From Thiohalocapsa sp964524185 (lineage in GTDB: Bacteria > Pseudomonadota > Gammaproteobacteria > Chromatiales > Chromatiaceae): DNA of 64,000 bases. Shown piece by piece: positions 9,072 through 17,543 of the stretch. Made by a program: the position numbers and the translations under genes. The first letter of the stretch is position 1, and every line of letters begins with the position of its first letter. The stretch is from contig CAZGCI010000003.1 of the NCBI GenBank assembly GCA_964524185.1, forward strand, positions 19,321-83,320, written 5' to 3'. Below the pieces are notes generated by a model that saw only the letters and a list, made by a program, of their open reading frames with translations, was not told where the DNA came from and ran no database searches.

Positions 9072-9416
9072 TCAGCTGCCGGTCTTGTCCTCGGTGACCT
9101 CGGCGGCGGCTTCCTCGGCCTGCTTGGCGCTGCGCTTGGCCCTGGTGACCGCCTCCTCGACCACGGCTTTGGCCTTCTCGGAGACGTTTTCGGCGCCGTC
9201 TCCCACGGCCTCGACTGCGGCCGTGGCCTTCTCCTTGGTGGTGCGACCAAGGGCCGGCAGCCACTCGGCCAGCTTGGCGCCACTGGCCTTCACCCGGGCT
9301 ACAGCCTTGCCGGTCATCTGCGCAATGCGCTGTTGCAGGGCCTTGTCCGTGGCCCCGTAGGTTGCGAGCGAGCCCACTGCAACGCCTGCAGCGAAAGGAA
9401 TGAGCGGGAATGCCAT
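9072..9416 (-). CDS. Small YtxH-like protein with N-terminal hydrophobic segment and charged helix
   Basis: A 114-residue protein starting at ATG 9414-9416, preceded by a strong AAAGGAGGT. It opens with a Gly/Ala-rich hydrophobic stretch (MAFPLIPFAAGVAVGSLATY) and then becomes a long Ala/Lys/Glu helix of the type found in YtxH, apolipoprotein-like and late-embryogenesis-like proteins. It may be membrane anchored and stress related, but this is only a resemblance of composition. It is the second gene of a minus-strand run with the hemerythrin-like gene upstream. Confidence 0.65.
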   Translation of the reverse strand: MAFPLIPFAAGVAVGSLATYGATDKALQQRIAQMTGKAVARVKASGAKLAEWLPALGRTTKEKATAAVEAVGDGAENVSEKAKAVVEEAVTRAKRSAKQAEEAAAEVTEDKTGS

Positions 9417-9646
9417 GGGTACCTCCTTTAGACGGCGGGCAACCGGCGGGCGGCCAACGCACACCGGCCCGCGGATGAACCAGACGCGCCCCGAGGCGGG
9501 CGTGGGCCCGACGGCGGCGACGCCCCCGGCCTGTGCGCCGCCCGGGCGGCCGCAGCACCGGGAGCGCGTAGTGACGCTCCCTTCAAGCGTAGCAGATGAC
9601 GGAGAGGCCACAGCCCATGGGCGGCGCGCAGCACAGGCGCGCGAGT

Positions 9647-10087
9647 TCAGGCGGCCTGTCGCTCCTCCAGCTTGCGGATCAGCGGATAGAGGTGCTCGGT
9701 CTCGCGCTGGATACGGTCCAGGACGAGGGCGAACATTTGCTCGGTCTCGGCGAGAAATTCGTCGTGATTGCGGATGGTGAGACGGCGATTCGACTCGTTA
9801 CACCAGTCCTTGAGGTACTTGTTGAAGATGCGCTTGATCTCCGTTGAGCCCGACAGGAAACGATCGGCGGTGTTCTTCACCGTCTGGTCGGGGTAGGAGA
9901 TCAGCTTGCCGCAGAACTCACGGTCCACCAGCTCGATGTGCTCCTTGACCTTGCCGGTGTACTCGAAGAAGACATCGCAGGCGGTCTCGGTATCGCACAT
10001 CTCCCGACTCTGCACGAGATACAGGAAGACATTAGAAAGCTCGGTGATCTTGTGGTTCTGAGCGTGCAGTTTTGAGAAAGCAGTCAT
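9647..10087 (-). CDS. Hemerythrin-like helical protein
   Basis: A 146-residue all-helical protein. His and Glu are spaced as in HHE cation-binding or hemerythrin domains: HAQNHKITEL near the N-terminus, KVKEHIELVDREF around residue 50, NHDEFLAETEQ around 107, and RETEHLYPLIRKLEE near the end. If it binds a di-iron site it would sense or carry oxygen or nitric oxide in the cytosol. The iron ligands are not a perfect match to classical hemerythrins, so the call is tentative. GGAGG lies 10 bases before the ATG. Confidence 0.55.
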   Translation of the reverse strand: MTAFSKLHAQNHKITELSNVFLYLVQSREMCDTETACDVFFEYTGKVKEHIELVDREFCGKLISYPDQTVKNTADRFLSGSTEIKRIFNKYLKDWCNESNRRLTIRNHDEFLAETEQMFALVLDRIQRETEHLYPLIRKLEERQAA

Positions 10088-10306
10088 TGCGGGGCATCCT
10101 CCATCGGAGCGCTTTCGTTGTGTGAGATCTCTGGTGGAACAGGGTACGGTTTTCAGACCGGCAAGGTTAGCGTGCGGCCGCCGGGCGACGGCTACGGGCA
10201 GCGATCCGCCGGGGTGTTGTGGACATCAGCCCTATCCGTGAAAAGTGTAGCCGAATTGTACTGGTGGCGTCGCGTCCGCAACGGGGCAAGGCACTGAATC
10301 CTATGC

Positions 10307-12049
10307 TCAACTCTCGATCATGGCCTCGAGCCGCTGACCGGGTGGCACCATTGGCAGCACGTTTTCCGCCTTGTCTACCCAGACATCCACCAACACGGGC
10401 CCGGGCTCAGCCAGGGCCGACCCCACAACGTCCTGGAGCTTGCTCGGCAAACGCACCCGGTACGTGGAAAGACGCGGATAGACGGCCTTTAGCGCCGTGA
10501 GATTCGGTAACTGGCGGCGGCAGTTCTGGTCGACATTGGTGCAGTCTGCATCGCAATCCCACTGGCGAGCCAGGCACGTCTCGTGGTGATGGCCGTCGTC
10601 CATCATGTCCTCCCACTGGCGCACCATGCCGAGGAAACTGTTGTTCAGCACGAACATCTTGAGCGGGATGCGGTGGGCGACAACGGTGGCGAGCTCCTGC
10701 ATGTTCATCTGGAAGCTGCCGTCGCCGTCAATGAGGACCACAGGATGGCTTGAGTTGCCGTACCAAGCGCCGATGGCCGCCGGCAGGCCGAAGCCCATGG
10801 TGCCAAGGCCGCCCGAGCTGATCCACTGCCGCGCGCGGCTGAAGCGATAGTACTGGGCCGCCCACATCTGGTGCTGGCCGACGCCGGTGACGACGGTGGC
10901 CTCGCCGCGGGTGAGCTCGGACAAGCACTGGACGACTGCCTGGGGCTTGATGAAGTCACCAGCGCCGTAGGGCAGGGGCATGTGCTGGCGCCAAAGCCGG
11001 ATGCGCGACATCCACTCCGGATGGCGGGCGCTGCGATCGCTCGCCAATGCATGATCGAGGAACCGTCCCAGCGGCGCCACCAGGGGCAGGTCGCACTTGA
11101 CGGTCTTGTCGATCTCGCTCGGGTCGATGTCCACATGGGCGATGCGCTTGTGATCCGCGAAGCCCTTCACCGCCACCCGGTCGTCGAAGCGCCCCCCGAG
11201 GGTCAGGATCAGGTCCGCATCGCGCAGCGCATAGTTGGCCGGCACGCTGCCGTGCATGCCGGGCATACCCAGGCTGTAGGGTCGCTCGAGCGGCACCGCG
11301 CCCAGGGCATTGAAGGTGGTGGTCACCGGCGTGTCGAAGCGCTCGGCGAAGGTGCAGAGCGCGTCGGCAGCACCGGCATGGATCACCCCGCCGCCGGCCT
11401 TGATCACCGGGCGCTCAGCGGCGGCTAGCGCCGCCAAGATGGCATCGGCACGGCCGGCGTCGAAGGCCACCTCCGCGCGGTGGCGTGCGCGGGGCGGCTC
11501 GCACTTATCGCGCACGGCCAGCTGAACGTCCTTGCAGATGTCCACCACCACCGGCCCGGGTCGGCCGCCGCCGGCGAGTGCGAAGGCCTCGCGCAGCATC
11601 CATTCCAGGTCAGCGACATCCTTCACGAGATAGTTGTGCTTGGAGATGGGCCGGGTGATACCGACCGTATCCACCTCCTGGAAGGCATCGCTACCAATGG
11701 CGCCACTCGGCACCTGACCCGTGATGAAGACCGTCGGGATCGAATCCTTGTAGGCGTCGGCGATGGGGGTGGTGAGGTTGGTCGCGCCCGGTCCGGAGGT
11801 GACCAGTGCGACACCGACGCGCCCACTAGCACGCGCATAGCCCTCGGCCGCATGGCCGGCGCCTGGCTCCTGGCGGCACATGATCACCTTGGGCACCGGC
11901 ACGCCGCGGCGCAGGCGTTTGTTGAGCTCCACATGCAGCGGAATCACCGCGCCGCCCGTGTGCGCAAAGACGACATGCACCGCCAGGTCGCTGAGCACGT
12001 CGAAGAGCACCGCGGCGCCCGTGCGGCTGATGGTTTCGGCTTGGCTCAT
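10307..12049 (-). CDS. ilvB: Acetolactate synthase large subunit, with Cys-rich insertion
   Basis: A thiamine-diphosphate enzyme that condenses pyruvate to acetolactate in branched-chain amino acid synthesis; about 580 residues from Met at 12049 (longer starts are possible upstream). Seen are the catalytic Glu region CRQEPGAGHAAEGYARASG, the FAD/beta region with GGRFDDRV, and the ThDP motif DGDGSFQMN. In the C-terminal domain, where other family members have a short linker, this protein has Cys492, Cys499, Cys503 and Cys510 (CX6CX3CX6C) after DDGHHHET. No regulatory subunit ilvN follows. It may be a specialised paralogue rather than the main enzyme. Confidence 0.88.
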   Translation of the reverse strand: MSQAETISRTGAAVLFDVLSDLAVHVVFAHTGGAVIPLHVELNKRLRRGVPVPKVIMCRQEPGAGHAAEGYARASGRVGVALVTSGPGATNLTTPIADAYKDSIPTVFITGQVPSGAIGSDAFQEVDTVGITRPISKHNYLVKDVADLEWMLREAFALAGGGRPGPVVVDICKDVQLAVRDKCEPPRARHRAEVAFDAGRADAILAALAAAERPVIKAGGGVIHAGAADALCTFAERFDTPVTTTFNALGAVPLERPYSLGMPGMHGSVPANYALRDADLILTLGGRFDDRVAVKGFADHKRIAHVDIDPSEIDKTVKCDLPLVAPLGRFLDHALASDRSARHPEWMSRIRLWRQHMPLPYGAGDFIKPQAVVQCLSELTRGEATVVTGVGQHQMWAAQYYRFSRARQWISSGGLGTMGFGLPAAIGAWYGNSSHPVVLIDGDGSFQMNMQELATVVAHRIPLKMFVLNNSFLGMVRQWEDMMDDGHHHETCLARQWDCDADCTNVDQNCRRQLPNLTALKAVYPRLSTYRVRLPSKLQDVVGSALAEPGPVLVDVWVDKAENVLPMVPPGQRLEAMIES

Positions 12050-12273
12050 GATCGTGGGGCTCAGATCGTCTGGAGGGCCGTGTCGACCGATGGCGGCGCC
12101 GGCTGATTCATGCATGATACGGGCCTTGGCGCCGCGCGCCATGATGCGTGCCAACTCCCGTGCGACATCACCGCCGCCCGGCAGCCACCGTCGGCAACGC
12201 CCGGCGGGCTTGCCGCAGCCGACCCTTGGCGTGCCCCATCAGTCCCGCCTGCACCCCACCACCGCAGATTGCC

Positions 12274-13076
12274 ATGTCCAACCTCCTCAGCCGCTGGTGG
12301 CAGCGCCGCCGTTTGCAACGGGCCCAGGCCCATATCGACCCGGCGCTGTGGCCGGAGGTCTGCGCCGGCCTGCCGCTATTGGCGGGCTNNNNNNNNNNGC
12401 TGCTGCACGCCAGCGGCTCGTCGACACCGCCGCCCTCTTTCTGCACGAGAAGGCGTTCGAGGCCGCCGGCGGCGCCGTGCTGGATCTGCGCAGCGGGATG
12501 GAGCTTGCGCTGCAGGCGGCGCTGCCGGTGCTGGCGCTGGGGCTCGAGTGGTACCACGGCTGGCATGCGGTCATTGTGTATCCGGACGAGTTCGTGCCAG
12601 CGCGGGAGGTCATGGACGAGGATGGACTCGTCTGGGTGGATGATGAGCCCAAAAGCGGAGAGGCCTGGGAGCAGGGACCAGTCATCCTCTCCCTCACTGA
12701 CGCCCTCGCCGGGCGCGAGCGCAGCGGCTACAACGTCGTCATTCACGAGATGGCACACAAGCTCGATCTACGCGACGGCGCCGCCAACGGCCGTCCGCCC
12801 CTGCACCCGGACATGGATGGCACCGCCTGGGCCCGACACATGCAGCGGGCTTACGATGACCACTGCCAACGCGCCGATGCAGCGCCCAATCTGTGCGTGA
12901 TCGACCCCTACGGCGCCACCTCGCCCGCGGAGTTCTTCGCCGTGGTGAGCGAGCTCTTTTTCGAACTCCCGCATCGCCTGCGCGGCGTCTATCCAGACGT
13001 GTATACAGAACTCGCCGCCTTCTACCGGCAGGACCCGGCGCTGCGCCTGCGGCCGGTGGGCGCCAACCGGCACTGA
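12274..13076 (+). CDS. mtfA: MtfA-like zinc metallopeptidase, interrupted by an assembly gap
   Basis: The N-terminal part (12274-12388) and the rest (12399-13076) belong to one gene. The first reads MSNLLSRWWQRRRLQRAQ; the second contains FLHEKAFEAAGG, WYHGWHAVIVYPDEF, the zinc motif HEMAHKLD and AEFFAVVSELFFELP, all MtfA landmarks. MtfA is a cytosolic peptidase that in E. coli interacts with the Mlc repressor. The two halves lie in different frames because the 10 N are a placeholder. A true gap of 8, 11 or 14 bases would restore a single frame, and the family alignment suggests only a few residues are missing. No biological frameshift need be assumed. Confidence 0.82.
12389..12398. other. 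Assembly gap (10 N)
   Basis: Ten undetermined bases inside the mtfA-like gene. The length is evidently arbitrary, since it puts the two halves of a well-conserved protein out of frame. Confidence 0.95.
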
Positions 13077-13101
13077 AGGCGGCAACCGGGGCCGGTGCCC
13101 C

Positions 13102-13848
13102 TTAGCGGCTGGTAAGCGTCACGCGGTTGTCCTGATCGTCGATGGTGAGCTGGAAGCGACCGAGCACGCTCATACCGAGCAGCCCGGGATTGCCCAGCTT
13201 GTCATCGTCCAAAAAGGCGACGGCCACGTCCCCGACCCGATGCGCGCCGAGCCAAACGGCCTCGAGCTGGCCGGTGAGCGCCTGGGTGATGCCGTTGGCG
13301 GTCTGCACCTCTCGCGGCTCCAATGCGTCCGGGCTCAGACCCAGCTCGCTGATCAGGGAACTCGGCAGCACCACCATGTCCGCGCCGGTGTCGATGAGCA
13401 GCAAACGGGCCAGGCGGCGGCCGTCCGCCCCCTCCAGTGCCAACCGAACCGAATGTTGATTGCCTTGGCGGACGGTTGGCAGCTCGATGGGCGCATCCGG
13501 TGGCGGCTCACCGTCCACAGCTACCAGGGGCGAGGTCGGCAGCGCGCCCGGCTCCGCCGCACCGAGCACGATGACACGCTCGATACCGCCGCGGCCATCC
13601 GCCACGATGATGTGATCGAAGCCCTCCAGCAACACCCGCAGGCGCTGCACCGGATCATCGCCCTCGGCAAGGCCGATGGTGTCAGCAACGTGCTGATCGC
13701 CGGTGACCGTGAACCGGTACTCGGCGGCAAGCCGCGCAAGCTCGACGGCTACGTCCACCTGCTGGACCTCCGCAACGGCCGCTGGAAGCCCGACCCAGGC
13801 GAGCGTCGTGGCCAGCAGCAGGCCTGGAACGAACGAGAGTCTTCGCAT
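13102..13848 (-). CDS. Exported retropepsin-like aspartic protease
   Basis: A 248-residue protein with a signal peptide (MRRLSFVPGLLLATTLAWVG, cleavage probably after AVA). A roughly 110-residue N-terminal region follows, then a clan AA aspartic protease domain with the catalytic motif LLLIDTGADMVVLPSSL. ALTGQLEAVWLG and NPGLLGMSVLGRFQLTID follow as in the TIGR02281-type single-domain retropepsins. One such domain supplies half an active site, so it should dimerise. It probably acts in the periplasm; the substrate is unknown. Convergent with mtfA and divergent from the argD region. Confidence 0.82.
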   Translation of the reverse strand: MRRLSFVPGLLLATTLAWVGLPAAVAEVQQVDVAVELARLAAEYRFTVTGDQHVADTIGLAEGDDPVQRLRVLLEGFDHIIVADGRGGIERVIVLGAAEPGALPTSPLVAVDGEPPPDAPIELPTVRQGNQHSVRLALEGADGRRLARLLLIDTGADMVVLPSSLISELGLSPDALEPREVQTANGITQALTGQLEAVWLGAHRVGDVAVAFLDDDKLGNPGLLGMSVLGRFQLTIDDQDNRVTLTSR

Positions 13849-14010
13849 AGCACACCAAAGGTGTTAAGAACAGCCAGGGACGAGCGGGCGGGATGCCCAC
13901 TCGCACGCCTTCGATCGCGGCTGCGCCGCAGCAGCACCCGCAAATTGAGAGGATAACAGCGCTCGGACGACGCCAACTAGATGCGGCGCGGCCAATCGAT
14001 CTCAGTGCCG

Positions 14011-14054
14011 AGGCAGCCATCAGGCAACTATCAGGCGGCCATGAGGCAGCTATC
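14011..14054 (+). repeat. Four tandem 11-bp repeats
   Basis: Consecutive units AGGCAGCCATC, AGGCAACTATC, AGGCGGCCATG and AGGCAGCTATC, one helical turn each, in the gap between the retropepsin gene and argD. They sit upstream of a possible promoter and could be a helically phased protein-binding array; no known regulator box was recognised. Confidence 0.7.
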
Positions 14055-14100
14055 AGTATTTGCCTTGCCAGACAGTGTGCTGATAGCCTATGCGGCTTTC

Positions 14101-14214
14101 CTGAATGCTGCGCTGGCCGGCGGCTCGCGCTCCTCCATCTGCCGACGCGCCGTTGAAGCAGCCCTTCAGCGACATCGCCGAGGGCGGCCCGTGCAGCACC
14201 CGGGCCGCCCTTTT
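14101..14214 (+). ncRNA. Possible terminator-ended small RNA or argD leader
   Basis: A weak promoter-like pair TTGCCA (14065-14070) and TATGCG (14089-14094), 18 bases apart, lies before this stretch. The stretch holds a hairpin TGAAG-CAGCC-CTTCA (14154-14168) and ends in a strong intrinsic terminator at 14182-14214. No open frame with a ribosome site was found in it and no plus-strand gene precedes it. It is therefore either a free-standing RNA of about 110 bases or an attenuated leader of argD, whose start is 33 bases beyond the terminator. Ends are estimates. Confidence 0.4.
14182..14214 (+). terminator. Rho-independent terminator upstream of argD
   Basis: Perfect 9-bp stem GGGCGGCCC / GGGCCGCCC with an 11-base loop, followed at once by TTTT. 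Orientation is plus strand, toward argD. Confidence 0.75.
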
Positions 14215-14247
14215 CGTGTTCGGCACCGACCACGGGTTTCGGGTGCA

Positions 14248-15468
14248 ATGACTGACCATCAGCCCGAGCATCTGCCAGGCCACCTCATGGCGACCTATAG
14301 CCGACTCCCCGTCAGCTTCGTGCGCGGCGAGGGGGCTTGGCTTTGGACCGAGGATGGGCAGCGTTACCTGGATGCGCTGTCCGGCATCGCCGTTTGTGGC
14401 CTGGGCCACGCCCACCCCGGCGTGCGCGACGCCGTCTGCGACCAGGCCTCGCAGCTGGTACACGTCTCAAATCTGTACCGTATCCCCGCCCAAGAGATCC
14501 TCGGTGACCGGCTCTGCGCCGCCGCTGATATGGAACGCGTGTTCTTCGCCAACTCCGGCGCGGAGGCCAACGAGGCCGCCATCAAATTGGCGCGACTCTA
14601 TGCCAATGGCCGCGGCATTCAGCGCCCCGAGATCGTGGTGATGGAGAACAGCTTCCATGGCCGCACGCTCGCAACCCTCTCGGCCACGGGCAGTCGCAAA
14701 GCCCAGGCCGGCTTCGAGCCGCTGGTGGCGGGCTTCGTGCGCGTGCCCTACGACGACCTTGCCGCGGTGGAGACCGCCGCCGCCAACCGCGCCAACATCG
14801 TTGCCGTGCTGGTGGAGGCCATCCAGGGCGAGGGTGGCATCATTGTGCCCAGCGCCGGCTACCTGACGAGTCTGCGGGCGCTCTGTGATCGGCACGCCTG
14901 GCTCCTCATGTTGGATGAGGTGCAGTCCGGCATGGGCCGCACGGGCAAGCTGTTTGCACACCAACACGAAGGCATCCGCCCGGACGTCATGACCCTGGCC
15001 AAGGGGCTCGGCAACGGCGTGCCCATCGGCGCTTGTTTGGCCCGAGCTGCGGCCGCAGACGTGCTCGGTCCTGGCAGCCACGGCTCGACCTTCGGCGGCA
15101 ACCCCCTCGCCTGCCGCGCCGCGCTCGCCGTGCTGGACGCCCTGGCGGCCGACGACCTCCCGAGCAGCGCCAGCAGCCGCGGCGAGCGCATCCGCGCCGG
15201 ACTGCACAATGGACTCGCCGACCTGGACGGCGTCGTCGCCATCCGCGGCCGCGGACTCATGATTGGCATTGAGCTGGACCGGCCGTGCTCGGCACTCGTG
15301 CACGCCGCCCTTGCCGCCGGTGTGCTCATCAACGTCACCGCCCAGCGTGTCGTGCGGCTCCTGCCGCCGCTGATCATCGATGAGGCACAAGCCGACCAGA
15401 TCGTCACCGTCGTCGTGCAGATCATTCGCGACTTCCTCGGCACTGCCGAGCCGGCCGCCGGCGCCTAG
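14248..15468 (+). CDS. argD: Acetylornithine aminotransferase
   Basis: A class III, PLP-dependent aminotransferase of arginine synthesis converting N-acetylglutamate semialdehyde to acetylornithine; 406 residues from ATG 14248 (an ATG 39 bases on, MATYSRLPV, is an alternative). Landmarks are YLDALSGIAVCGLGHAHP, NSGAEANEAAIKLAR, SFHGRTLATLSATG, the PLP-region LDEVQSGMGRTGKLFAH, the Schiff-base Lys in TLAKGLGNGVPIGA, and GSHGSTFGGNPLACRAA. argF follows after 132 bases in the same direction, so the two form an arginine cluster. Confidence 0.92.
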   Translation: MTDHQPEHLPGHLMATYSRLPVSFVRGEGAWLWTEDGQRYLDALSGIAVCGLGHAHPGVRDAVCDQASQLVHVSNLYRIPAQEILGDRLCAAADMERVFFANSGAEANEAAIKLARLYANGRGIQRPEIVVMENSFHGRTLATLSATGSRKAQAGFEPLVAGFVRVPYDDLAAVETAAANRANIVAVLVEAIQGEGGIIVPSAGYLTSLRALCDRHAWLLMLDEVQSGMGRTGKLFAHQHEGIRPDVMTLAKGLGNGVPIGACLARAAAADVLGPGSHGSTFGGNPLACRAALAVLDALAADDLPSSASSRGERIRAGLHNGLADLDGVVAIRGRGLMIGIELDRPCSALVHAALAAGVLINVTAQRVVRLLPPLIIDEAQADQIVTVVVQIIRDFLGTAEPAAGA

Positions 15469-15600
15469 GCGGCAGACGCGGCGGTCCACCGGCACCGAAA
15501 CACCTGTGTGCGCCGCGCAGCGCCTACCCTAGACCTCGAGCGCAGCACGCGGCCTGCGCAGGGACATGCGCACCATTCTGCGTCTTTCAGGGAGCCCGTC

Positions 15601-16569
15601 ATGGCCTCAGCACCCCGCCACTTTCTCACCCTGATGGATCTCGGCGCCGACGAGGCGCGAGCCCTGCTGAACCGTGCCATCGCGCTGAAGCGCATGCGCG
15701 CCGAAGGCGCGGACTACCGTCCGCTCAAGCATCGCACCCTGGCGATGGTGTTCGAGAAGTCCTCAACGCGCACGCGCGTCTCGTTTGAGGCCGGGATGGT
15801 GGAATTTGGCGGTCACGCCCTCTTCCTGTCACCGCGCGACACCCAGCTTGGGCGCGGCGAGCCCATCGAGGACAGCGCCCGAGTGCTCTCGCGGATGGTC
15901 GACGCGGTGATGATCCGCACCTTCGATCACGACAAGGTGGAGCGGTTTGCGGCCCACTCCCGGGTACCCGTGATCAATGGCCTTACGGACCGCTTCCACC
16001 CCTGCCAGCTGCTGGCCGACATGCAGACCTACGTCGAGCATCGCGGCGACATCCGCGGGCGCCGCGTCGCCTTCATTGGCGATGGCAACAATATGTGCCA
16101 CTCGTACATGAATGCGGCCCGGCTGTTCGACTTCGAGCTGCGTGTCGCCTGCCCGGAGGGTTTCGAGCCGGACGCGGACCTGCTGGAGGTCACCGGCGGG
16201 CGTTGCACCTTGTTGCGCGACCCCAAGCAAGCAGCGGTGGGCGCCGACCTGGTGGTGACGGACGTCTGGGCCAGCATGGGCCAGGAGAGTGAGCAAGACG
16301 ACCGTGCCACGGCCTTCGCGCGCTACTGTGTCGACGCCAAGGTCATGGCCGCGGCCCAGCCCGATGCGCTCTTCATGCATTGCCTGCCCGCACACCGCGG
16401 CGAAGAGGTCAGCGCTGAGGTCATCGATGGCCCCCAATCCGTCGTCTGGGACGAGGCCGAGAACCGCCTGCATGCCCAAAAGGCGTTATTGGAGCTCCTG
16501 CTGGTGGGCTCAGGCGCAGCCGGCTGTGATGGACCGTCGGGGCGAGGCACTTGCCTGGCGGCGGATTAG
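15601..16569 (+). CDS. argF: Ornithine carbamoyltransferase
   Basis: A 322-residue cytosolic enzyme forming citrulline from ornithine and carbamoyl phosphate. Landmarks are the carbamoyl-phosphate loop EKSSTRTRVSFE, FHPCQLLADMQT, the ornithine loop DVWASMGQE, and the catalytic HCLPAHRGEE. GGGAG lies before ATG 15601. The C-terminal tail after LLELLLVG is about 20 residues of Gly/Ala/Cys composition, not usual in the family. Confidence 0.95.
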   Translation: MASAPRHFLTLMDLGADEARALLNRAIALKRMRAEGADYRPLKHRTLAMVFEKSSTRTRVSFEAGMVEFGGHALFLSPRDTQLGRGEPIEDSARVLSRMVDAVMIRTFDHDKVERFAAHSRVPVINGLTDRFHPCQLLADMQTYVEHRGDIRGRRVAFIGDGNNMCHSYMNAARLFDFELRVACPEGFEPDADLLEVTGGRCTLLRDPKQAAVGADLVVTDVWASMGQESEQDDRATAFARYCVDAKVMAAAQPDALFMHCLPAHRGEEVSAEVIDGPQSVVWDEAENRLHAQKALLELLLVGSGAAGCDGPSGRGTCLAAD

Positions 16570-16594
16570 CGCCTAGCGCGCCGCAACACCTGCC

Positions 16595-17080
16595 CTAGCG
16601 AAACTTCCATATTCGGTAGTGGACGCGGCCGGTCGCGGTGTCCTCGGCGAGCCAGCGGCCGTTCTCGAAGGGCAGGTTCGCGTTGCGATACTCGCGGCAG
16701 CTGAGGCTCGACTCGGCGAGGTCAAAACCGTCCAGCGCCAACTTGGGCAAGAAGTATGCCCGCACCGGCCCACAATCGATGGGCCGGTACTCGGCTGCAA
16801 AGCGCGCCGTCAGCTCCTCACTCGGCAGCAGTCTGAGCCAAGCGTCGTAGGCACCGATGATGCTGCCGCCGTCCGCTTCGATCTCGACGGCGCTGAGTGC
16901 TGTTGTGAAGGCGTCCTTGAAGACCTTCTTCGGCTGCGGCGCCGTCGGGTCATCGCTGCGGGCGCAGCCGGCCATCACGATGCCCAGCAGGGCAAGGGCG
17001 CCGAGCTTGCGCAGTGCGCCGACGTGCGCATGGCCTGTTTGCCATGTGCACCGACCCGATCCGCCCGTCGTCGCCATCAT
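16595..17080 (-). CDS. Hypothetical lipoprotein
   Basis: A protein with a lipoprotein signal: ALRKLGALALLGIVMAGC gives a lipobox MAGC, so the mature part would be anchored by its Cys and begin CARSDDPTAPQ. The mature part is about 125 residues with two further Cys and ends GRVHYRIWKFR. No family was recognised. The start is uncertain: Met codons at 17080 and 17077 and an upstream one at 17128 are in frame, and all give a rather long n-region. Convergent with argF. Confidence 0.6.
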   Translation of the reverse strand: MMATTGGSGRCTWQTGHAHVGALRKLGALALLGIVMAGCARSDDPTAPQPKKVFKDAFTTALSAVEIEADGGSIIGAYDAWLRLLPSEELTARFAAEYRPIDCGPVRAYFLPKLALDGFDLAESSLSCREYRNANLPFENGRWLAEDTATGRVHYRIWKFR

Positions 17081-17192
17081 CGCCCCCGCCATCTCATCAT
17101 CGCCGTTCAATGCCGAGCAGTATGGCATGCGGCCGTCAACGGCGCGCCCGGCCGCCCAAGCTCAGAGCGCCGACGCGTTGCCCGCAGGCCGA

Positions 17193-17309
17193 TCAGCGGG
17201 AGTCTACAAGGCGCTCGAGGCGGTCTTCAGCAGCGACCAGCAACGCAACAAACCCGCCGCTGACGAGGGCGGACGCAAGACCCGCAATGGATAGCAAATC
17301 GAAACTCAT
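17193..17309 (-). CDS. Possible 38-residue single-span membrane peptide
   Basis: A short frame reading MSFDLLSIAGLASALVSGG and then FVALLVAAEDRLERLVDSR: one hydrophobic helix followed by a charged amphipathic tail. CTGGAG lies 8 bases before the ATG. It points toward the lipoprotein gene and could be read with it. The composition is what one expects of a small inner-membrane protein, but there is no family match to support it. Confidence 0.4.
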   Translation of the reverse strand: MSFDLLSIAGLASALVSGGFVALLVAAEDRLERLVDSR

Positions 17310-17429
17310 GGTAGTGCTCCAGATACAGCTTGGTTAAGGCTTGCCGAAGCGTTCAGCCATCGCCACCGCTTCGGACTCTGGGTACCATCTTCCTGCTAAA
17401 GGGTTAACCGAGTGTTTCGCTTGGGCGCA

Positions 17430-17444
17430 ACATTGCAACAATGT
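17430..17444. promoter_or_regulatory. Inverted repeat ACATTG-CAA-CAATGT
   Basis: A perfect 6-bp inverted repeat with a 3-base spacer in the roughly 400-base gap between the small-peptide frame and the next plus-strand gene. It may be an operator; the regulator is unknown. Confidence 0.3.
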
Positions 17445-17515
17445 GTGACGCCCACGACTCAGTTTCGTCTCTTTTATAAGACATTTAGGGATAGACCCCG
17501 CGGCTGCGACCTTAC

Positions 17516-17543
17516 TGCGCCCCTAATGCGCCCCTAATGCGCC
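17516..17543 (+). repeat. Tandem 11-bp repeat, about 2.5 copies
   Basis: TGCGCCCCTAA occurs twice in direct succession followed by TGCGCC. The rest of the 17310-17714 gap shows nothing gene-like. Confidence 0.6.

Noticed and set aside
10219..10500. Open frame in the gap downstream of ilvB
   Set aside because: Mostly overlaps ilvB in antisense, no ribosome site, Pro/Arg-rich shadow composition.
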